From Candidatus Binatia bacterium (GTDB taxonomy: Bacteria; Desulfobacterota_B; Binatia; UBA9968; JAJDTQ01), in contig JAJDTQ010000172.1 in NCBI GenBank assembly GCA_022827045.1, positions 1 through 29,577 on the forward strand: a DNA stretch of 29,577 bases. The letters are read 5' to 3'. Position numbers and translations under genes: made by a program. The notes under the pieces are model-generated. The model worked only from the letters and a program-made list of their open reading frames with translations, did not search any database and was not told where the DNA came from. Of the stretch, positions 1 through 7,147 are shown piece after piece. Positions within the stretch are counted from its first letter, which is position 1, and each line of letters starts with the position of its first letter.

Positions 1-67
1 CTCGGGCCCCCCCCCCCGGGGGCGGGGGCGCCCCCCCCCGCCCGCGGCTGCCCACCCCCCCCCCCCC
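1..67. other. G/C homopolymer tract at window edge
   Basis: The first 67 bases are almost only C and G, in runs of up to a dozen C, with no coding or regulatory structure. Ordinary coding or intergenic DNA elsewhere in the window never looks like this. The likeliest explanation is a sequencing or assembly artefact at a contig end; a genuine low-complexity tract is possible. Confidence 0.6.
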
Positions 68-137
68 GACGAGGGTGGAGCTAACGTCGTCACGGGGCTT
101 GGCGGGAGCATCGCGGCCAGAGGCCGCGTGGCGACGG

Positions 138-524
138 TCACCACACCCGATGGACGCCGTAACGGTCGAATGCGGTATCGGTCGACACGATTACCCTGTC
201 GTGCGCCAAGGCCTGTGCGATGAGCATGCGGTCGAACGGATCGCGATGAGGACCGGGCAGCCGCCCGGCGCGTTCTGCGTCGGCAACGCTGATCGCCAGT
301 TCCTCGAACCCCTGACCGGCAATGCTGCCGACGAAGTCCATGGCGGCTCTTTCGGCTTCCGGCAGCCTGCCGAGCCGGTATTTGGTTGCTACTTCCCAAG
401 CGGACGCTGCACTCACGGCAATATCGTTCGCCTCATCCATGATCGCACGGTACGCGGCGCGGGACAGACGCCCGCTGTCAGCGATCCACCAGAGAAACGC
501 ATGGGTGTCCAACAAGACCCGCAC
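138..524 (-). CDS. vapC: VapC-type PIN-domain ribonuclease toxin
   Basis: This 128-residue protein has the full length of a VapC toxin, a Mg-dependent endoribonuclease of type II toxin-antitoxin systems. The PIN-domain acidic residues are visible: D6 in LLDTHAFLWW, E44 in the SAWEVATKYRLGRL block, D98 in HRDPFDRMLIAQA and D116 in VSTDTAFDRYGV. The GTG start lies 2 bp after the stop of the upstream antitoxin gene, so the two are translationally coupled in the usual antitoxin-first order. All catalytic positions are intact, so the toxin is probably active. The RNA target cannot be told from sequence. Confidence 0.93.
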   Translation of the reverse strand: MRVLLDTHAFLWWIADSGRLSRAAYRAIMDEANDIAVSAASAWEVATKYRLGRLPEAERAAMDFVGSIAGQGFEELAISVADAERAGRLPGPHRDPFDRMLIAQALAHDRVIVSTDTAFDRYGVHRVW

Positions 525-526
525 CC

Positions 527-760
527 CTATCTACCTTCCCATTTCTCCAACTCCTCGTCCGGCAACGGTTCGAAGAAGCTGTCTGGAATGGTAACCTTGC
601 CCTTCAGGACATCGGGCTTGCGACGACCTCGGGGTTTACAGGCGACCAGCCTTGCGACGGGTTCACCGCGACGTGCGATGACAACCTCTTCCCCGGCCTC
701 CACTCGGACCAGCAATCGCGAGAGTTCCGTCTTTGCTTGATGGACATTGACTACAGACAT
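527..760 (-). CDS. Phd/YefM-family antitoxin (VapB partner)
   Basis: This is a 77-residue antitoxin. The N-terminal half (MSVVNVHQAKTELSRLL, then a VEAGEEVVIARRGEPVARL block) is the Phd/YefM DNA-binding and dimerisation fold. The charged C-terminal half, ending in FFEPLPDEELEKWEGR, is the part expected to wrap around and inhibit the PIN toxin encoded 2 bp downstream. The ATG has a good ribosome site (AGGAG at 769-773, 8 nt spacing). Antitoxins of this family normally repress their own promoter, and a palindrome lies just upstream at 788-807. Confidence 0.92.
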   Translation of the reverse strand: MSVVNVHQAKTELSRLLVRVEAGEEVVIARRGEPVARLVACKPRGRRKPDVLKGKVTIPDSFFEPLPDEELEKWEGR

Positions 761-784
761 GGCTTCTTCTCCTGATCGAGAATA

Positions 785-807
785 ATTCTAGCTAATAACA
801 TAGCTAG
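785..807 (-). promoter_or_regulatory. Antitoxin-toxin promoter with operator palindrome
   Basis: A perfect inverted repeat, CTAGCTA (788-794) and TAGCTAG (801-807) with a 6-bp spacer, lies 27 bp upstream of the antitoxin start in an AT-rich patch. A -10-like TAGAAT (785-790, minus strand) overlaps its edge. No convincing -35 was found. The position and symmetry fit the autorepression operator of a Phd/YefM-type antitoxin; this role is inferred. Confidence 0.55.
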
Positions 808-857
808 GTAATGCACGACAAGGAATCCCCTTACCATGAAGCCGGTTTCGGGCAAGG

Positions 858-879
858 GTCACGCCCGGGAGGGCGTGAC
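858..879 (-). terminator. Hairpin after the dppF-like gene
   Basis: Perfect 9-bp arms GTCACGCCC (858-866) and GGGCGTGAC (871-879) enclose a GGGA tetraloop, starting 2 bp after the stop codon of the ATPase gene. No strong U-tract follows on the minus strand, so this is either a weak intrinsic terminator or a 3'-end stabilising hairpin separating the ATPase genes from the toxin-antitoxin operon. Confidence 0.5.
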
Positions 880-881
880 TG

Positions 882-1883
882 TCAGGAGTCGCGCGGCGGG
901 TTGGGCCAGGAGCGTTTGCCGGGGCCGAAGACGTGGCAGGCGGTGCCGTGGCCGCCGAGGGAGAAGTCGAGCTCGGGTTCCACCTCGGTGCAGACCTGCT
1001 CTCGGAAGGGGCAGCGGGGGTGGAAGTTGCACCCGGTCGGGGGGTTGACGGGGCTGGGGACGTCGCCTTCCAGCACCATGCGGTCCTTCTTGGGATTGGG
1101 GTCGGGCATGGGCACGGCGGACAGCAGGGCGCGGGTGTAGGGGTGGCGGGCGTCGGTGTAGATGGCCGCGCTGGGGGCGATCTCGACGATCTTGCCGAGG
1201 TACATGATCGCCACCCGGTGGCTGACGTGCTCCACCACCCTCAAGTCGTGGGAGATGAAGAAGAACGTAAGGCTCATGCTCTCCTGCAGCTCCTGCAGGA
1301 GATTGATGATCTGGGCCTGGATCGACACGTCCAGCGACGACACCGGCTCGTCCGCGACGATGAACTTGGGCGACACCGCCAGGGCCCGGGCGATGCCGAT
1401 GCGCTGGCGCTGGCCGCCGCTGAACTCGTGCGGGTAGCGGTCGTAGTGGTCGTCGCGCAGGCCGACCTTGTCGAGCAACGCCAGCACCTGCTCCTTGCGG
1501 TCGCCGCCGGACGCCATGCGATGGATCTTGAGGCCCTCGCCGATGATCTCGCCGACCCTCATGCGGGGATTCAGCGACGCGTAGGGGTCCTGGAAGATGA
1601 TCTGCATGCGCCTGCGCAGGTCGCGCATCTCGGCGCTGGAGATCCTCATGATGTCCTTGTCCTCGAACAGGATCTCGCCGTCGGTGGGCTCGATGAGCCG
1701 GAGGATCGTACGCCCCAGCGTCGACTTGCCGCAGCCGGATTCGCCCACCACGCCCAGCGTCTCCCCCTCCTCCACCGTCAGGCTGACGCCGTCCACGGCC
1801 TTGACGTCACCCTTGCGCCGGGCGAGCAGTCCTTCCTCCACCGGGAAGTACTTCTTCAGGTTTCTGATTTCGAGCAAGCTCAT
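882..1883 (-). CDS. Peptide ABC transporter ATPase, DppF/OppF type
   Basis: This 333-residue nucleotide-binding subunit of a peptide importer matches family length. It shows Walker [10 protein letters not shown] (about residues 47-55), the Q-loop block IIFQDPYASLNPR, signature FSGGQRQR, Walker B IVADEPVSSLDVS and switch His in FFISHDLRVV. The C-terminal oligopeptide-transporter extension carries Cys in CNFHPRCPFREQVC and a later ACHV, the pattern that in Opp/Dpp ATPases can bind a [4Fe-4S] cluster. It lies downstream of a DppD-like gene on the same strand, separated by 86 bp holding a palindromic repeat. Permeases and a binding protein are missing on both sides. Dipeptide versus oligopeptide specificity cannot be decided. 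Confidence 0.93.
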   Translation of the reverse strand: MSLLEIRNLKKYFPVEEGLLARRKGDVKAVDGVSLTVEEGETLGVVGESGCGKSTLGRTILRLIEPTDGEILFEDKDIMRISSAEMRDLRRRMQIIFQDPYASLNPRMRVGEIIGEGLKIHRMASGGDRKEQVLALLDKVGLRDDHYDRYPHEFSGGQRQRIGIARALAVSPKFIVADEPVSSLDVSIQAQIINLLQELQESMSLTFFFISHDLRVVEHVSHRVAIMYLGKIVEIAPSAAIYTDARHPYTRALLSAVPMPDPNPKKDRMVLEGDVPSPVNPPTGCNFHPRCPFREQVCTEVEPELDFSLGGHGTACHVFGPGKRSWPNPPRDS

Positions 1884-1900
1884 GGGGTCGCCACGCTAGG

Positions 1901-1943
1901 CCCTCACCCGGCCTTCGGCCACCCTCTCCCATGGGGAGAGGGA
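1901..1943 (-). repeat. REP-like repeat copy 1, long type, reverse
   Basis: This copy begins CCCTCACCCGGCCTTCGGCC and ends in the CCCTCTCCC / GGGAGAGGG palindrome. It is the long form, with an extra GGCCGAAGGCC palindrome, and the only unpaired copy in the window. It lies in the gap between the two peptide ATPase genes and could affect the stability of their shared transcript. Confidence 0.85.
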
Positions 1944-1969
1944 TTGTGTTTGGTCACTCGGGTAGACCA

Positions 1970-2932
1970 CTAGTTGGTTCTGTAGCACGCCACCCACTGG
2001 TTGCGGGCCTTTTCCTCCAGGGTGGGCTCATGGCCCTCGCAGATTCCCGTGGCCTTGAAGCAGCGGTCCCGGAAGCGGCATCCGCTGGGCAGGTCCAGCG
2101 GACTCGGCACGACGCCCGGGATGGCGTCGAGACGCCGCTTGCTGGTGCCGCTGGGCAGCGAGTTCAGCAGGCCGATGGTGTACGGGTGCAGGGGCTTGCT
2201 GAAGATTACCTCGGGCTTGGCGCGCTCGACCATCCGGCCTGCGTACATGATGGCCACGTCGTCCGCCTGCTCCGCCACCACCCCGAGGTCGTGGGTGATG
2301 AGCAGCAAGGCCATGCCGAGCTGGTCCTGGAGCTCGCCCATCAGTTCCAGGATCTGGGCCTGAATGGTGACGTCGAGGGCGGTCGTCGGCTCGTCGGCGA
2401 TGAGAAGGCTCGGGTTGCACGACAGCGCCATGGCGATCATCACGCGCTGACGCATGCCGCCGCTCATCTGGTGCGGGTAGTCGTTGACTCGGATCTCCGG
2501 GTCGGCGATCTTCACCAGCCGAAGCATCTCGACGGCCTTCTCCTTCGCCTCCCGGCGCGAAACCTTCTGGTGGAGGCGGATGGCCTCCATGATCTGGTCG
2601 CCGACGGTGAACACCGGGTTCAACGAGGTCATGGGCTCCTGGAACACCATGGAGATCTCGTTGCCGCGGATCTGCCGCATCTCCTCGTCCGGCAGTTTCA
2701 GGAGATCCTGGCCGCGATAGAGGACCTCGCCATCCGCCACCCGTCCCGGCGGGTTGGGGATCAGCCGCATGACGGAAAGGGCCGTCACGCTCTTGCCGCA
2801 GCCCGACTCGCCCACGAGCCCCAAGGTCTTGCCCGCCTCGATGGTGAGGTTCAGTCCGTCCACGGCCGGAAACTCGCCGTCGGAAGTCACGAACGAGGTG
2901 TGAAGATTCTTGATTTCGAGCAGTGTCGCCAT
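1970..2932 (-). CDS. Peptide ABC transporter ATPase, DppD/OppD type
   Basis: This 320-residue ATPase subunit of a peptide importer shows Walker A GESGCGKS (residues 41-48), the Q-loop region [14 protein letters not shown], signature MSGGMRQRV, Walker [15 protein letters not shown] and switch His in [12 protein letters not shown]. The C-terminal domain has [18 protein letters not shown] plus a later Cys (WVACYR), the four-Cys arrangement known to hold a [4Fe-4S] cluster in several OppD/DppD proteins. It is the first gene of the minus-strand pair with the DppF-like gene. No membrane subunit is encoded upstream or downstream, so the two ATPases would have to serve a transporter encoded elsewhere. 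An inverted repeat at 2952-2979 precedes it. Confidence 0.93.
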   Translation of the reverse strand: MATLLEIKNLHTSFVTSDGEFPAVDGLNLTIEAGKTLGLVGESGCGKSVTALSVMRLIPNPPGRVADGEVLYRGQDLLKLPDEEMRQIRGNEISMVFQEPMTSLNPVFTVGDQIMEAIRLHQKVSRREAKEKAVEMLRLVKIADPEIRVNDYPHQMSGGMRQRVMIAMALSCNPSLLIADEPTTALDVTIQAQILELMGELQDQLGMALLLITHDLGVVAEQADDVAIMYAGRMVERAKPEVIFSKPLHPYTIGLLNSLPSGTSKRRLDAIPGVVPSPLDLPSGCRFRDRCFKATGICEGHEPTLEEKARNQWVACYRTN

Positions 2933-2951
2933 GCCCCGTGGCCGCTCCCTG

Positions 2952-2979
2952 GCGTACGGGCCTTGACGGATCCGTACGC
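2952..2979 (-). promoter_or_regulatory. Inverted repeat upstream of the dppD-like gene
   Basis: Perfect 8-bp arms GCGTACGG (2952-2959) and CCGTACGC (2972-2979) with a 12-bp spacer lie 20 bp upstream of the dppD-like start. The site sits between that start and a possible promoter (TTGCAC, 16 bp, TACAGT on the minus strand). It could be a regulator-binding site or a leader hairpin near the ribosome site. Which one is inference. Confidence 0.4.
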
Positions 2980-3111
2980 GCGCACTGTATCAAAAAACGG
3001 CAGGGGTGCAAACGCCGTTAGAGAGCCCCAAGGCACATCGGTTCGCGGCTTCCTTGATAGGTCCGCCGAAACCTGTTAGGGAGCCTGTCGGACCTGGGGA
3101 ATAGCGCGAGC

Positions 3112-3149
3112 ACCCTCACCCCAACCCTCTCCCGGAGGGAGAGGGGGTC
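3112..3149 (-). repeat. REP-like repeat copy 2, short type, reverse
   Basis: The copy starts ACCCTCACCCCAACCCTCTC and ends with the matching GGGAGAGGG arm. It lacks the GGCCGAAGGCC inner palindrome. It pairs with the oppositely oriented long copy at 3188-3231, about 40 bp away, with the conserved palindromes facing inward. Confidence 0.85.
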
Positions 3150-3187
3150 AAATCATCTCTCTGCTCTGGGGAGAAGGAGTCAACCCA

Positions 3188-3231
3188 GCCCCTCTCCCTT
3201 TGGGAGAGGGTGGCCGAAGGCCGGGTGAGGG
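3188..3231 (+). repeat. REP-like repeat copy 3, long type, forward
   Basis: CCCTCTCCC, TTT and GGGAGAGGG form a hairpin, followed by TGGCCGAAGGCCGGGTGAGGG. It is the long partner of the short copy at 3112-3149. It ends 19 bp before the ATG of the first gene of the plus-strand operon, so in that transcript it would form a hairpin in the 5' leader. Confidence 0.85.
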
Positions 3232-3250
3232 CCCTACGCTCCCGCCGGCC

Positions 3251-3538
3251 ATGGAAGCGCCTGAACACAACCGCACCGGGAACACGGACGCGCTCATCGA
3301 GCATTTGGCCTCCGCCGTGCACGCCCGCCGCATGACGGTGCCGGCCATTCTTTTCCTCGAAGCCCACAAGCCGCTTACGTCGCTGTTCCATACGGCGGCC
3401 GTGATGAGCCTGCCGATGATGCTGCCGCTGTTCGGGGCAAGAGCGCGGGAGCTGCCGGCGTTCCTGCAGTCGCGCGATAACGTCGAGCGGCTGATCTCGC
3501 GCATTGAAGAACTGGCCGCGGAAGGCGGGGAACGCTGA
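3251..3538 (+). CDS. Small hydrophobic protein, first gene of GlmL-like operon
   Basis: This 95-residue protein has no function I recognise. It has a charged N-terminus (MEAPEHNRTG), a central hydrophobic stretch with TVPAILFLEAHKPLTSLFH followed by AAVMSLPMMLPLFGAR (about residues 28-62), and a helical, acidic C-terminus. It is probably membrane-associated with one long or two short helical segments. I chose the ATG at 3251 because upstream in-frame starts would translate the palindromic repeat at 3188-3231. The ribosome site is weak. The stop codon overlaps the next start (TGATG at 3536-3540), so it is translationally coupled to the operon. I infer it is a small subunit or assembly factor of the complex encoded downstream. 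Confidence 0.75.
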   Translation: MEAPEHNRTGNTDALIEHLASAVHARRMTVPAILFLEAHKPLTSLFHTAAVMSLPMMLPLFGARARELPAFLQSRDNVERLISRIEELAAEGGER

Positions 3539-4347
3539 TGCAGGGCTTCGAGAACGCCACCCCCGGCGTGCTGGTGATCATGGCGCTGATGATCGGGCCG
3601 GTGCTCTACTACATCCGCGTGGCCCGGCGGCGGCGGGACCTGTACGTGCGGCGCCTGGCCGGAGTGGACGCCATCGACGAGGCCGCCGGCCGATCGGCGG
3701 AGTTGGGGCGGCCCCTCTCCTTCTGTACCGGCATCACCAATGTGAGCCCGGTGCTGTACGCCTGCCTCGGGGTGCTCTACTACGTGGCGCGGAAGGCGGC
3801 GCAGTACAAGTCGCGCCTGCTGCTGCCGCAGAACAACCCCGAGGTCATGGCCATCGCCGAGGACGTGCTGCGGGACGCCTACCGCGCAGAGGGGCGGTCG
3901 GCCCAGTTCGACCCGCGCAACATCCGCTTCCTGTCCGAGGAGCAGTTCGCGTTCGCGGCGGGCTACATCGGCCTGGTGCAGCGGGAGCGGGTGGCCGGGG
4001 CCTTTCTCTTCGGCCATTTCGCCGCCGAGTCGCTGATCCTGGCGGAGGCGGGCCAGCAGGTGGGGGCCATGCAGGTAGGCGCCTCGGTGAGTCCCGAGCA
4101 GGTGGCGTTCTTCATCGCTTCCTGCGACTACACCCTCATCGGCGAGGAGCTGTTCGCGGCCTCGGCCTATCTCACCCGCGAGCCCATCCAGCTCGGCAGC
4201 CTCTACGGCCAGGATCGCGCCAAGCTCTTCCTGTTGCTCATGATCGTGGCCGGGGTGGGAATCGCCACGGCGAATTCGGTCTTGCCGGAGCTCAACCTCA
4301 CCAACCTGGACGCCCTGCTGCACCTCGGCTGGAGTCTGGGCCTGTGA
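3538..4347 (+). CDS. Conserved membrane protein of GlmL-like operon (possibly DUF6754)
   Basis: This is a 269-residue membrane protein. An N-terminal membrane segment (about residues 9-26) is followed by an RRRRD charged turn. A mostly soluble, Ala-rich middle contains FLSEEQFAFAAGYIGLVQRERV and GAFLFGHFAAESLILAEAG. A C-terminal membrane helix is seen near LFLLLMIVAGVGIATA (about residues 230-248). The middle region is probably buried or membrane-peripheral. From memory the sequence resembles proteins annotated DUF6754, of unknown function; I cannot verify this. It overlaps the upstream gene by 1 bp and the downstream gene by 4 bp (GTGA), implying balanced production with its neighbours. I infer a structural subunit of a membrane complex. 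Confidence 0.85.
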   Translation: MQGFENATPGVLVIMALMIGPVLYYIRVARRRRDLYVRRLAGVDAIDEAAGRSAELGRPLSFCTGITNVSPVLYACLGVLYYVARKAAQYKSRLLLPQNNPEVMAIAEDVLRDAYRAEGRSAQFDPRNIRFLSEEQFAFAAGYIGLVQRERVAGAFLFGHFAAESLILAEAGQQVGAMQVGASVSPEQVAFFIASCDYTLIGEELFAASAYLTREPIQLGSLYGQDRAKLFLLLMIVAGVGIATANSVLPELNLTNLDALLHLGWSLGL

Positions 4348-5381
4348 ACGTCCGGACGCAGCTCATCAAGCTCGTCACCTTCCTCGGCGGGATCTACTTC
4401 TTCCTGGAGTTCGTGCTACCGGGCGCTGTCTTCGGGGTGAAGATCGACGCCTACCACGACCAGATCTCCAACGGCTTCATCACCGTCGGGGCCATGGCCG
4501 CGGGGCTGGGGCTCATCAACCTGCTCATGCAGCACGGCTCGAGGATCGTCTTCCGGCGCAGGGAATGGGTCTACAGCGCCGCGCTCCTCACCGGTCTGGC
4601 GGTCATGATCGTGGTCACCTACAACGACTGGTCCGGCACCCGCCGGGTGGCCGAGGAGGTGGCGGAGATCACCCGGCTGGCGGATTTCGCCGAGCGCATC
4701 CGGTCGGACCGTGAGAAACGGGTGGAAGGCGTGCTGCCCGTGGCGGAACGCCACCGTGTGCTGCGGGACGCGGCGGAGCGCGTGCTGGCGCGCATCGAAA
4801 GCGAGAGCCAGGGTTTCGAGCTCGACCGCTTCGGCGCCGGGAGCATAGACCAGGGGCTGGCCCGCAGATACCTGGCGGAGGCGGGCGCCGGCGCCGCCGC
4901 CGTCCGGGCCGCCCTCGAGACGGTAACCACGACGGGCGCGGACCTGACCCCCAACACCGCCGCGGCGAGGGCGCTGAGGGGCGTCGCCGACTCCTGGCGC
5001 AACCTGCGCAACCTCGAATACGAATACTCCACGCCGAAGCATGTCTACCGGTTGCTCTTCGAGGGGCTGTTCGTATCGCTGGGGTCGGCCATGTTCTCGC
5101 TCCTCGGTTTCTACATCGCGGCCGCGGCCTACCGCGCCTTCAGGGTGCGCTCGGCCGAGTCCTCGCTGATGATGATCGCGGCCGTGCTCGTCATGCTCGG
5201 ACAGATCCCCTTCGGCGTGTGGATCTGGTCGGGCCTGCCGGACATCAGGCTGTGGCTGCTGGAGGTCCCCAACTCCGCGGCGTTCCGCGCCATCACCATC
5301 GGCGCCGGGGTGGCGGGGCTGGTGATGGCGTTCCGCATGTGGTTCTCCATCGAATCGGAATCCTTCGACGGAGAGGGGTAG
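4344..5381 (+). CDS. Polytopic membrane protein with large helical domain
   Basis: This 345-residue protein starts at a GTG inside a GTGA overlap with the previous gene. Three N-terminal membrane segments are visible (about residues 8-30, 48-68 and 78-96). A charged helical domain of about 130 residues follows (EEVAEITRLADFAERIRSDREKR onward), then three more hydrophobic segments (around LFVSLGSAMFSLLGFYIAAAAY, SSLMMIAAVLVMLGQIPFGVWIW and AITIGAGVAGLVMAF). The fold is 3 helices, soluble helical domain, 3 helices. I do not recognise the family. The TAG stop is formed by the TA target site and first base of the inserted MITE; the rebuilt pre-insertion sequence also gives TAG, so the protein's end is unchanged. 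Confidence 0.85.
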   Translation: MNVRTQLIKLVTFLGGIYFFLEFVLPGAVFGVKIDAYHDQISNGFITVGAMAAGLGLINLLMQHGSRIVFRRREWVYSAALLTGLAVMIVVTYNDWSGTRRVAEEVAEITRLADFAERIRSDREKRVEGVLPVAERHRVLRDAAERVLARIESESQGFELDRFGAGSIDQGLARRYLAEAGAGAAAVRAALETVTTTGADLTPNTAAARALRGVADSWRNLRNLEYEYSTPKHVYRLLFEGLFVSLGSAMFSLLGFYIAAAAYRAFRVRSAESSLMMIAAVLVMLGQIPFGVWIWSGLPDIRLWLLEVPNSAAFRAITIGAGVAGLVMAFRMWFSIESESFDGEG

Positions 5382-5541
5382 TGTCCTGTCTCACGGATAG
5401 GGTCGTGAAGATGCGCAGGACTTTTCATCGTCGACAAGGCGCGACGACGAGCAGTGGCTGGCACCACGGGAGGAGGAGCAACGCAGCCGACGGCGAAAAG
5501 GACAAGCAGATTCATGGCCCTATCCGTGAGACAGGACACTA
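5379..5541. mobile_element. MITE-like element, perfect 24-bp terminal repeats, TA duplication
   Basis: Positions 5379-5402 and 5518-5541 are perfect reverse complements (outer sequence TAGTGTCCTGTCTCACGG). The inverted similarity continues imperfectly inward for about 30 more bases on each side (shared TGAA, TGC, CTTTTC and CGTCG blocks), so the 163-bp element can fold back almost entirely. It encodes no transposase. The outermost TA on both sides suggests a TA target-site duplication, as used by IS630/Tc1-mariner-type transposases; this assignment is inferred. Removing one TA plus the element restores GGGGTAGCGTGAAC, a tight stop-start junction. No autonomous parent element is in the window. 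Confidence 0.88.
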
Positions 5542-5543
5542 GC

Positions 5544-6440
5544 GTGAACCTCGCTCGGCTGGACCGCCGCTGGATCTACCTGCTGGTCTTCCTCGCCCTG
5601 AGCGTGCCCATCGTCACCCAGTACACGGTGCAGCCCGCCCGCATGAACGACGCCGAACGGTTCTTCGAGGTGGTGGAGGGCATCGAGGCCGCTCCCGGCC
5701 GGTATGCCTTCGTGGCCATGGATTTCGGCCCCAGCACCAAGGGCGAGAACCAGCCCCAGGCGCGCGCGGTGGTCGAGCATCTGATGCGCAAGCGCATCCC
5801 CGTGATCCTGTTCTCGCTCTACTACCTGGCCGAGCCGTTTCTCAAGTCGGTTCCCGAGGAAGTCGCGCGGCAGCTCGAGCGCGAGCATCCGGGCGAGACC
5901 TGGGAATACGGCCGCGACTGGATCAACCTCGGCTACCGGCCGGGGGCCGGCGTCCTCATCCAGGCCATCCCCAAGTCCGAGAACCTGGCCGAGCTGTTCG
6001 AGAAGGACGCCCGCGGCAACCGCATATCCGAGCTGCCGGCCTTCAGCGGGCTGCGCACCCTGCGGCAAATCGCCTTTCTCGCCGAGTTCACGGGACTGGT
6101 GGGGGTCTTCGACAACTACGTCCAGTACTTCACCAGCAAGGACTACACGCCGGCGTTCGGCCACGGCTGCACTTCCATCACCATCCCGGAGGCGTTCATC
6201 TACCTCGACTCGGGGCAGATCCAGGGACTGCTGGGCGGGCTGGCCGGGGCGGCATGGTACTCCGAGATGCTGCGGCAACGCTACCCCGAACGGCCGGTGG
6301 ACGAATCGCTGATGCTCAACACCGGCCTGGGAGTGGCCCAGCTCGTGGTCATCGCCTTCATCGTGCTGGGCAACCTGGCCGGCCTGCTGCGTCCTCCGCG
6401 CCGCCGGCAACACGGGACAGGGCAGGACGTCGAGCCATGA
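5544..6440 (+). CDS. Bitopic membrane protein with large extracytoplasmic domain
   Basis: This 298-residue protein begins at GTG 5544, the start that would sit next to the upstream stop codon if the MITE were removed. In-frame starts inside the MITE (ATG 5514, GTG 5454) would add 10 or 30 element-derived residues. An N-terminal membrane anchor (WIYLLVFLALSVPIVTQYTV) is followed by a large soluble domain of about 230 residues, probably extracytoplasmic, containing FVAMDFGPSTKGENQPQA, WEYGRDWINLGYRPGAGVLI and DYTPAFGHGCTSITIPEA. A C-terminal membrane helix (LGVAQLVVIAFIVLGNLAGLL) and basic tail close it. The family is unknown to me. The end overlaps the next gene by 4 bp (ATGA). Confidence 0.83.
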   Translation: MNLARLDRRWIYLLVFLALSVPIVTQYTVQPARMNDAERFFEVVEGIEAAPGRYAFVAMDFGPSTKGENQPQARAVVEHLMRKRIPVILFSLYYLAEPFLKSVPEEVARQLEREHPGETWEYGRDWINLGYRPGAGVLIQAIPKSENLAELFEKDARGNRISELPAFSGLRTLRQIAFLAEFTGLVGVFDNYVQYFTSKDYTPAFGHGCTSITIPEAFIYLDSGQIQGLLGGLAGAAWYSEMLRQRYPERPVDESLMLNTGLGVAQLVVIAFIVLGNLAGLLRPPRRRQHGTGQDVEP

Positions 6441-7147
6441 CGAGCCTGGACACCTGGCACGCCGCCACGGTGCTCGTGGGCGGTATCGGGACGCTGGCGA
6501 TCTTCAGCTTCCTGATCAGGGAGAACCCGTTCTTCCGGCTGTTCGAGCACCTCTTCATCGGTATCGCCGCGGGCTTCGGCCTCGTGCTGGGCATCAAGAA
6601 CTTCCTGTGGCCGAAGGTGCTGGTGCCCATGCTCGGCCTGGACATCGTCACCTATCCCGACGGCAGCCTCTCCCACGAGTACGACCCGCGCCTTCTGCTC
6701 TACCTGCTGCCCATGCTCTTCGGCCTCCTCTACTACTTCATCTACTCGCAACGGTATGGGTGGCTGGCCAAGCTAGTGATCGGCTTCTCCCTGGGCATGA
6801 GCGGCGGCCTCGCCTTCAAGGGGTTCTTCAACCAGATCATGCCCCAGGTGGCGAGCAGCTTCCGGCCCCTGGCGGTGTTCACGGACGGCGCCCTGGCCTG
6901 GGGACCCAGCCTGGAGAACGCGTTCTTCATCTTCACGCTGCTGGCGGTCATGTACTACTTCTTCTTCTCGTTCCGGCACGGGAACCGGGCGGCCGACGGC
7001 TTTTCCCTCTCCGGTCGCTGGCTCCTGATGGTGTGCTTCGGCGCCTTTTTCGGCTCCACGGTGATGGCGCGCACCGCGCTGCTGGTGGAGCGCGTCCAGT
7101 TCCTGCTCATCGACTGGTACGGCACGCTGGCGAACCTGGTTACATGA
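6437..7147 (+). CDS. Polytopic membrane protein, about six helices
   Basis: This 236-residue protein is highly hydrophobic, with about six predicted membrane segments near residues 8-27, 39-57, 86-105, 109-128, 157-178 and 192-214. Conserved-looking features are FLIRENPFFRLFEHLFIG in the first cytoplasmic turn and a Gly-rich GFSLGMSGGLAFKGFFNQIMP region. It has no transporter or enzyme signature I recognise. The ATG lies in an ATGA overlap with the upstream gene, and the end overlaps the downstream ATPase gene in the same way. I infer it is the membrane core or docking subunit for the GlmL-like ATPase that follows. Confidence 0.86.
   Translation: MTSLDTWHAATVLVGGIGTLAIFSFLIRENPFFRLFEHLFIGIAAGFGLVLGIKNFLWPKVLVPMLGLDIVTYPDGSLSHEYDPRLLLYLLPMLFGLLYYFIYSQRYGWLAKLVIGFSLGMSGGLAFKGFFNQIMPQVASSFRPLAVFTDGALAWGPSLENAFFIFTLLAVMYYFFFSFRHGNRAADGFSLSGRWLLMVCFGAFFGSTVMARTALLVERVQFLLIDWYGTLANLVT

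Larger units (their letters stand above)
2933..3250. other. Divergent intergenic region, 318 bp
   Basis: This region separates the leftward peptide ATPase genes from the rightward membrane/GlmL-like operon. It holds the inverted repeat at 2952-2979, two REP-like repeats at 3112-3149 and 3188-3231, and possible promoters. A plus-strand candidate has TTGACG at 2963-2968 and, after 17 bp, a weak TGTATC at 2986-2991. The stretch 2995-3110 shows no coding potential or recognisable motif. Confidence 0.6.

Noticed and set aside
3112..3231. Possible CRISPR-like array from repeated palindromes
   Set aside because: Copies alternate in orientation and type and are scattered singly or in pairs across 14 kb without regular spacers. 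No cas gene is present.
3200..3250. Upstream TTG start for the first operon gene
   Set aside because: It would translate the palindromic repeat copy 3 ([11 protein letters not shown]), so the ATG at 3251 is preferred.
5129..5539. Minus-strand frame through the MITE with a lipoprotein-like start (MNLLVLFAVGC)
   Set aside because: It runs from the element into the antisense of a real gene and has no domain. The lipobox resemblance is probably chance, or a remnant carried by the element.
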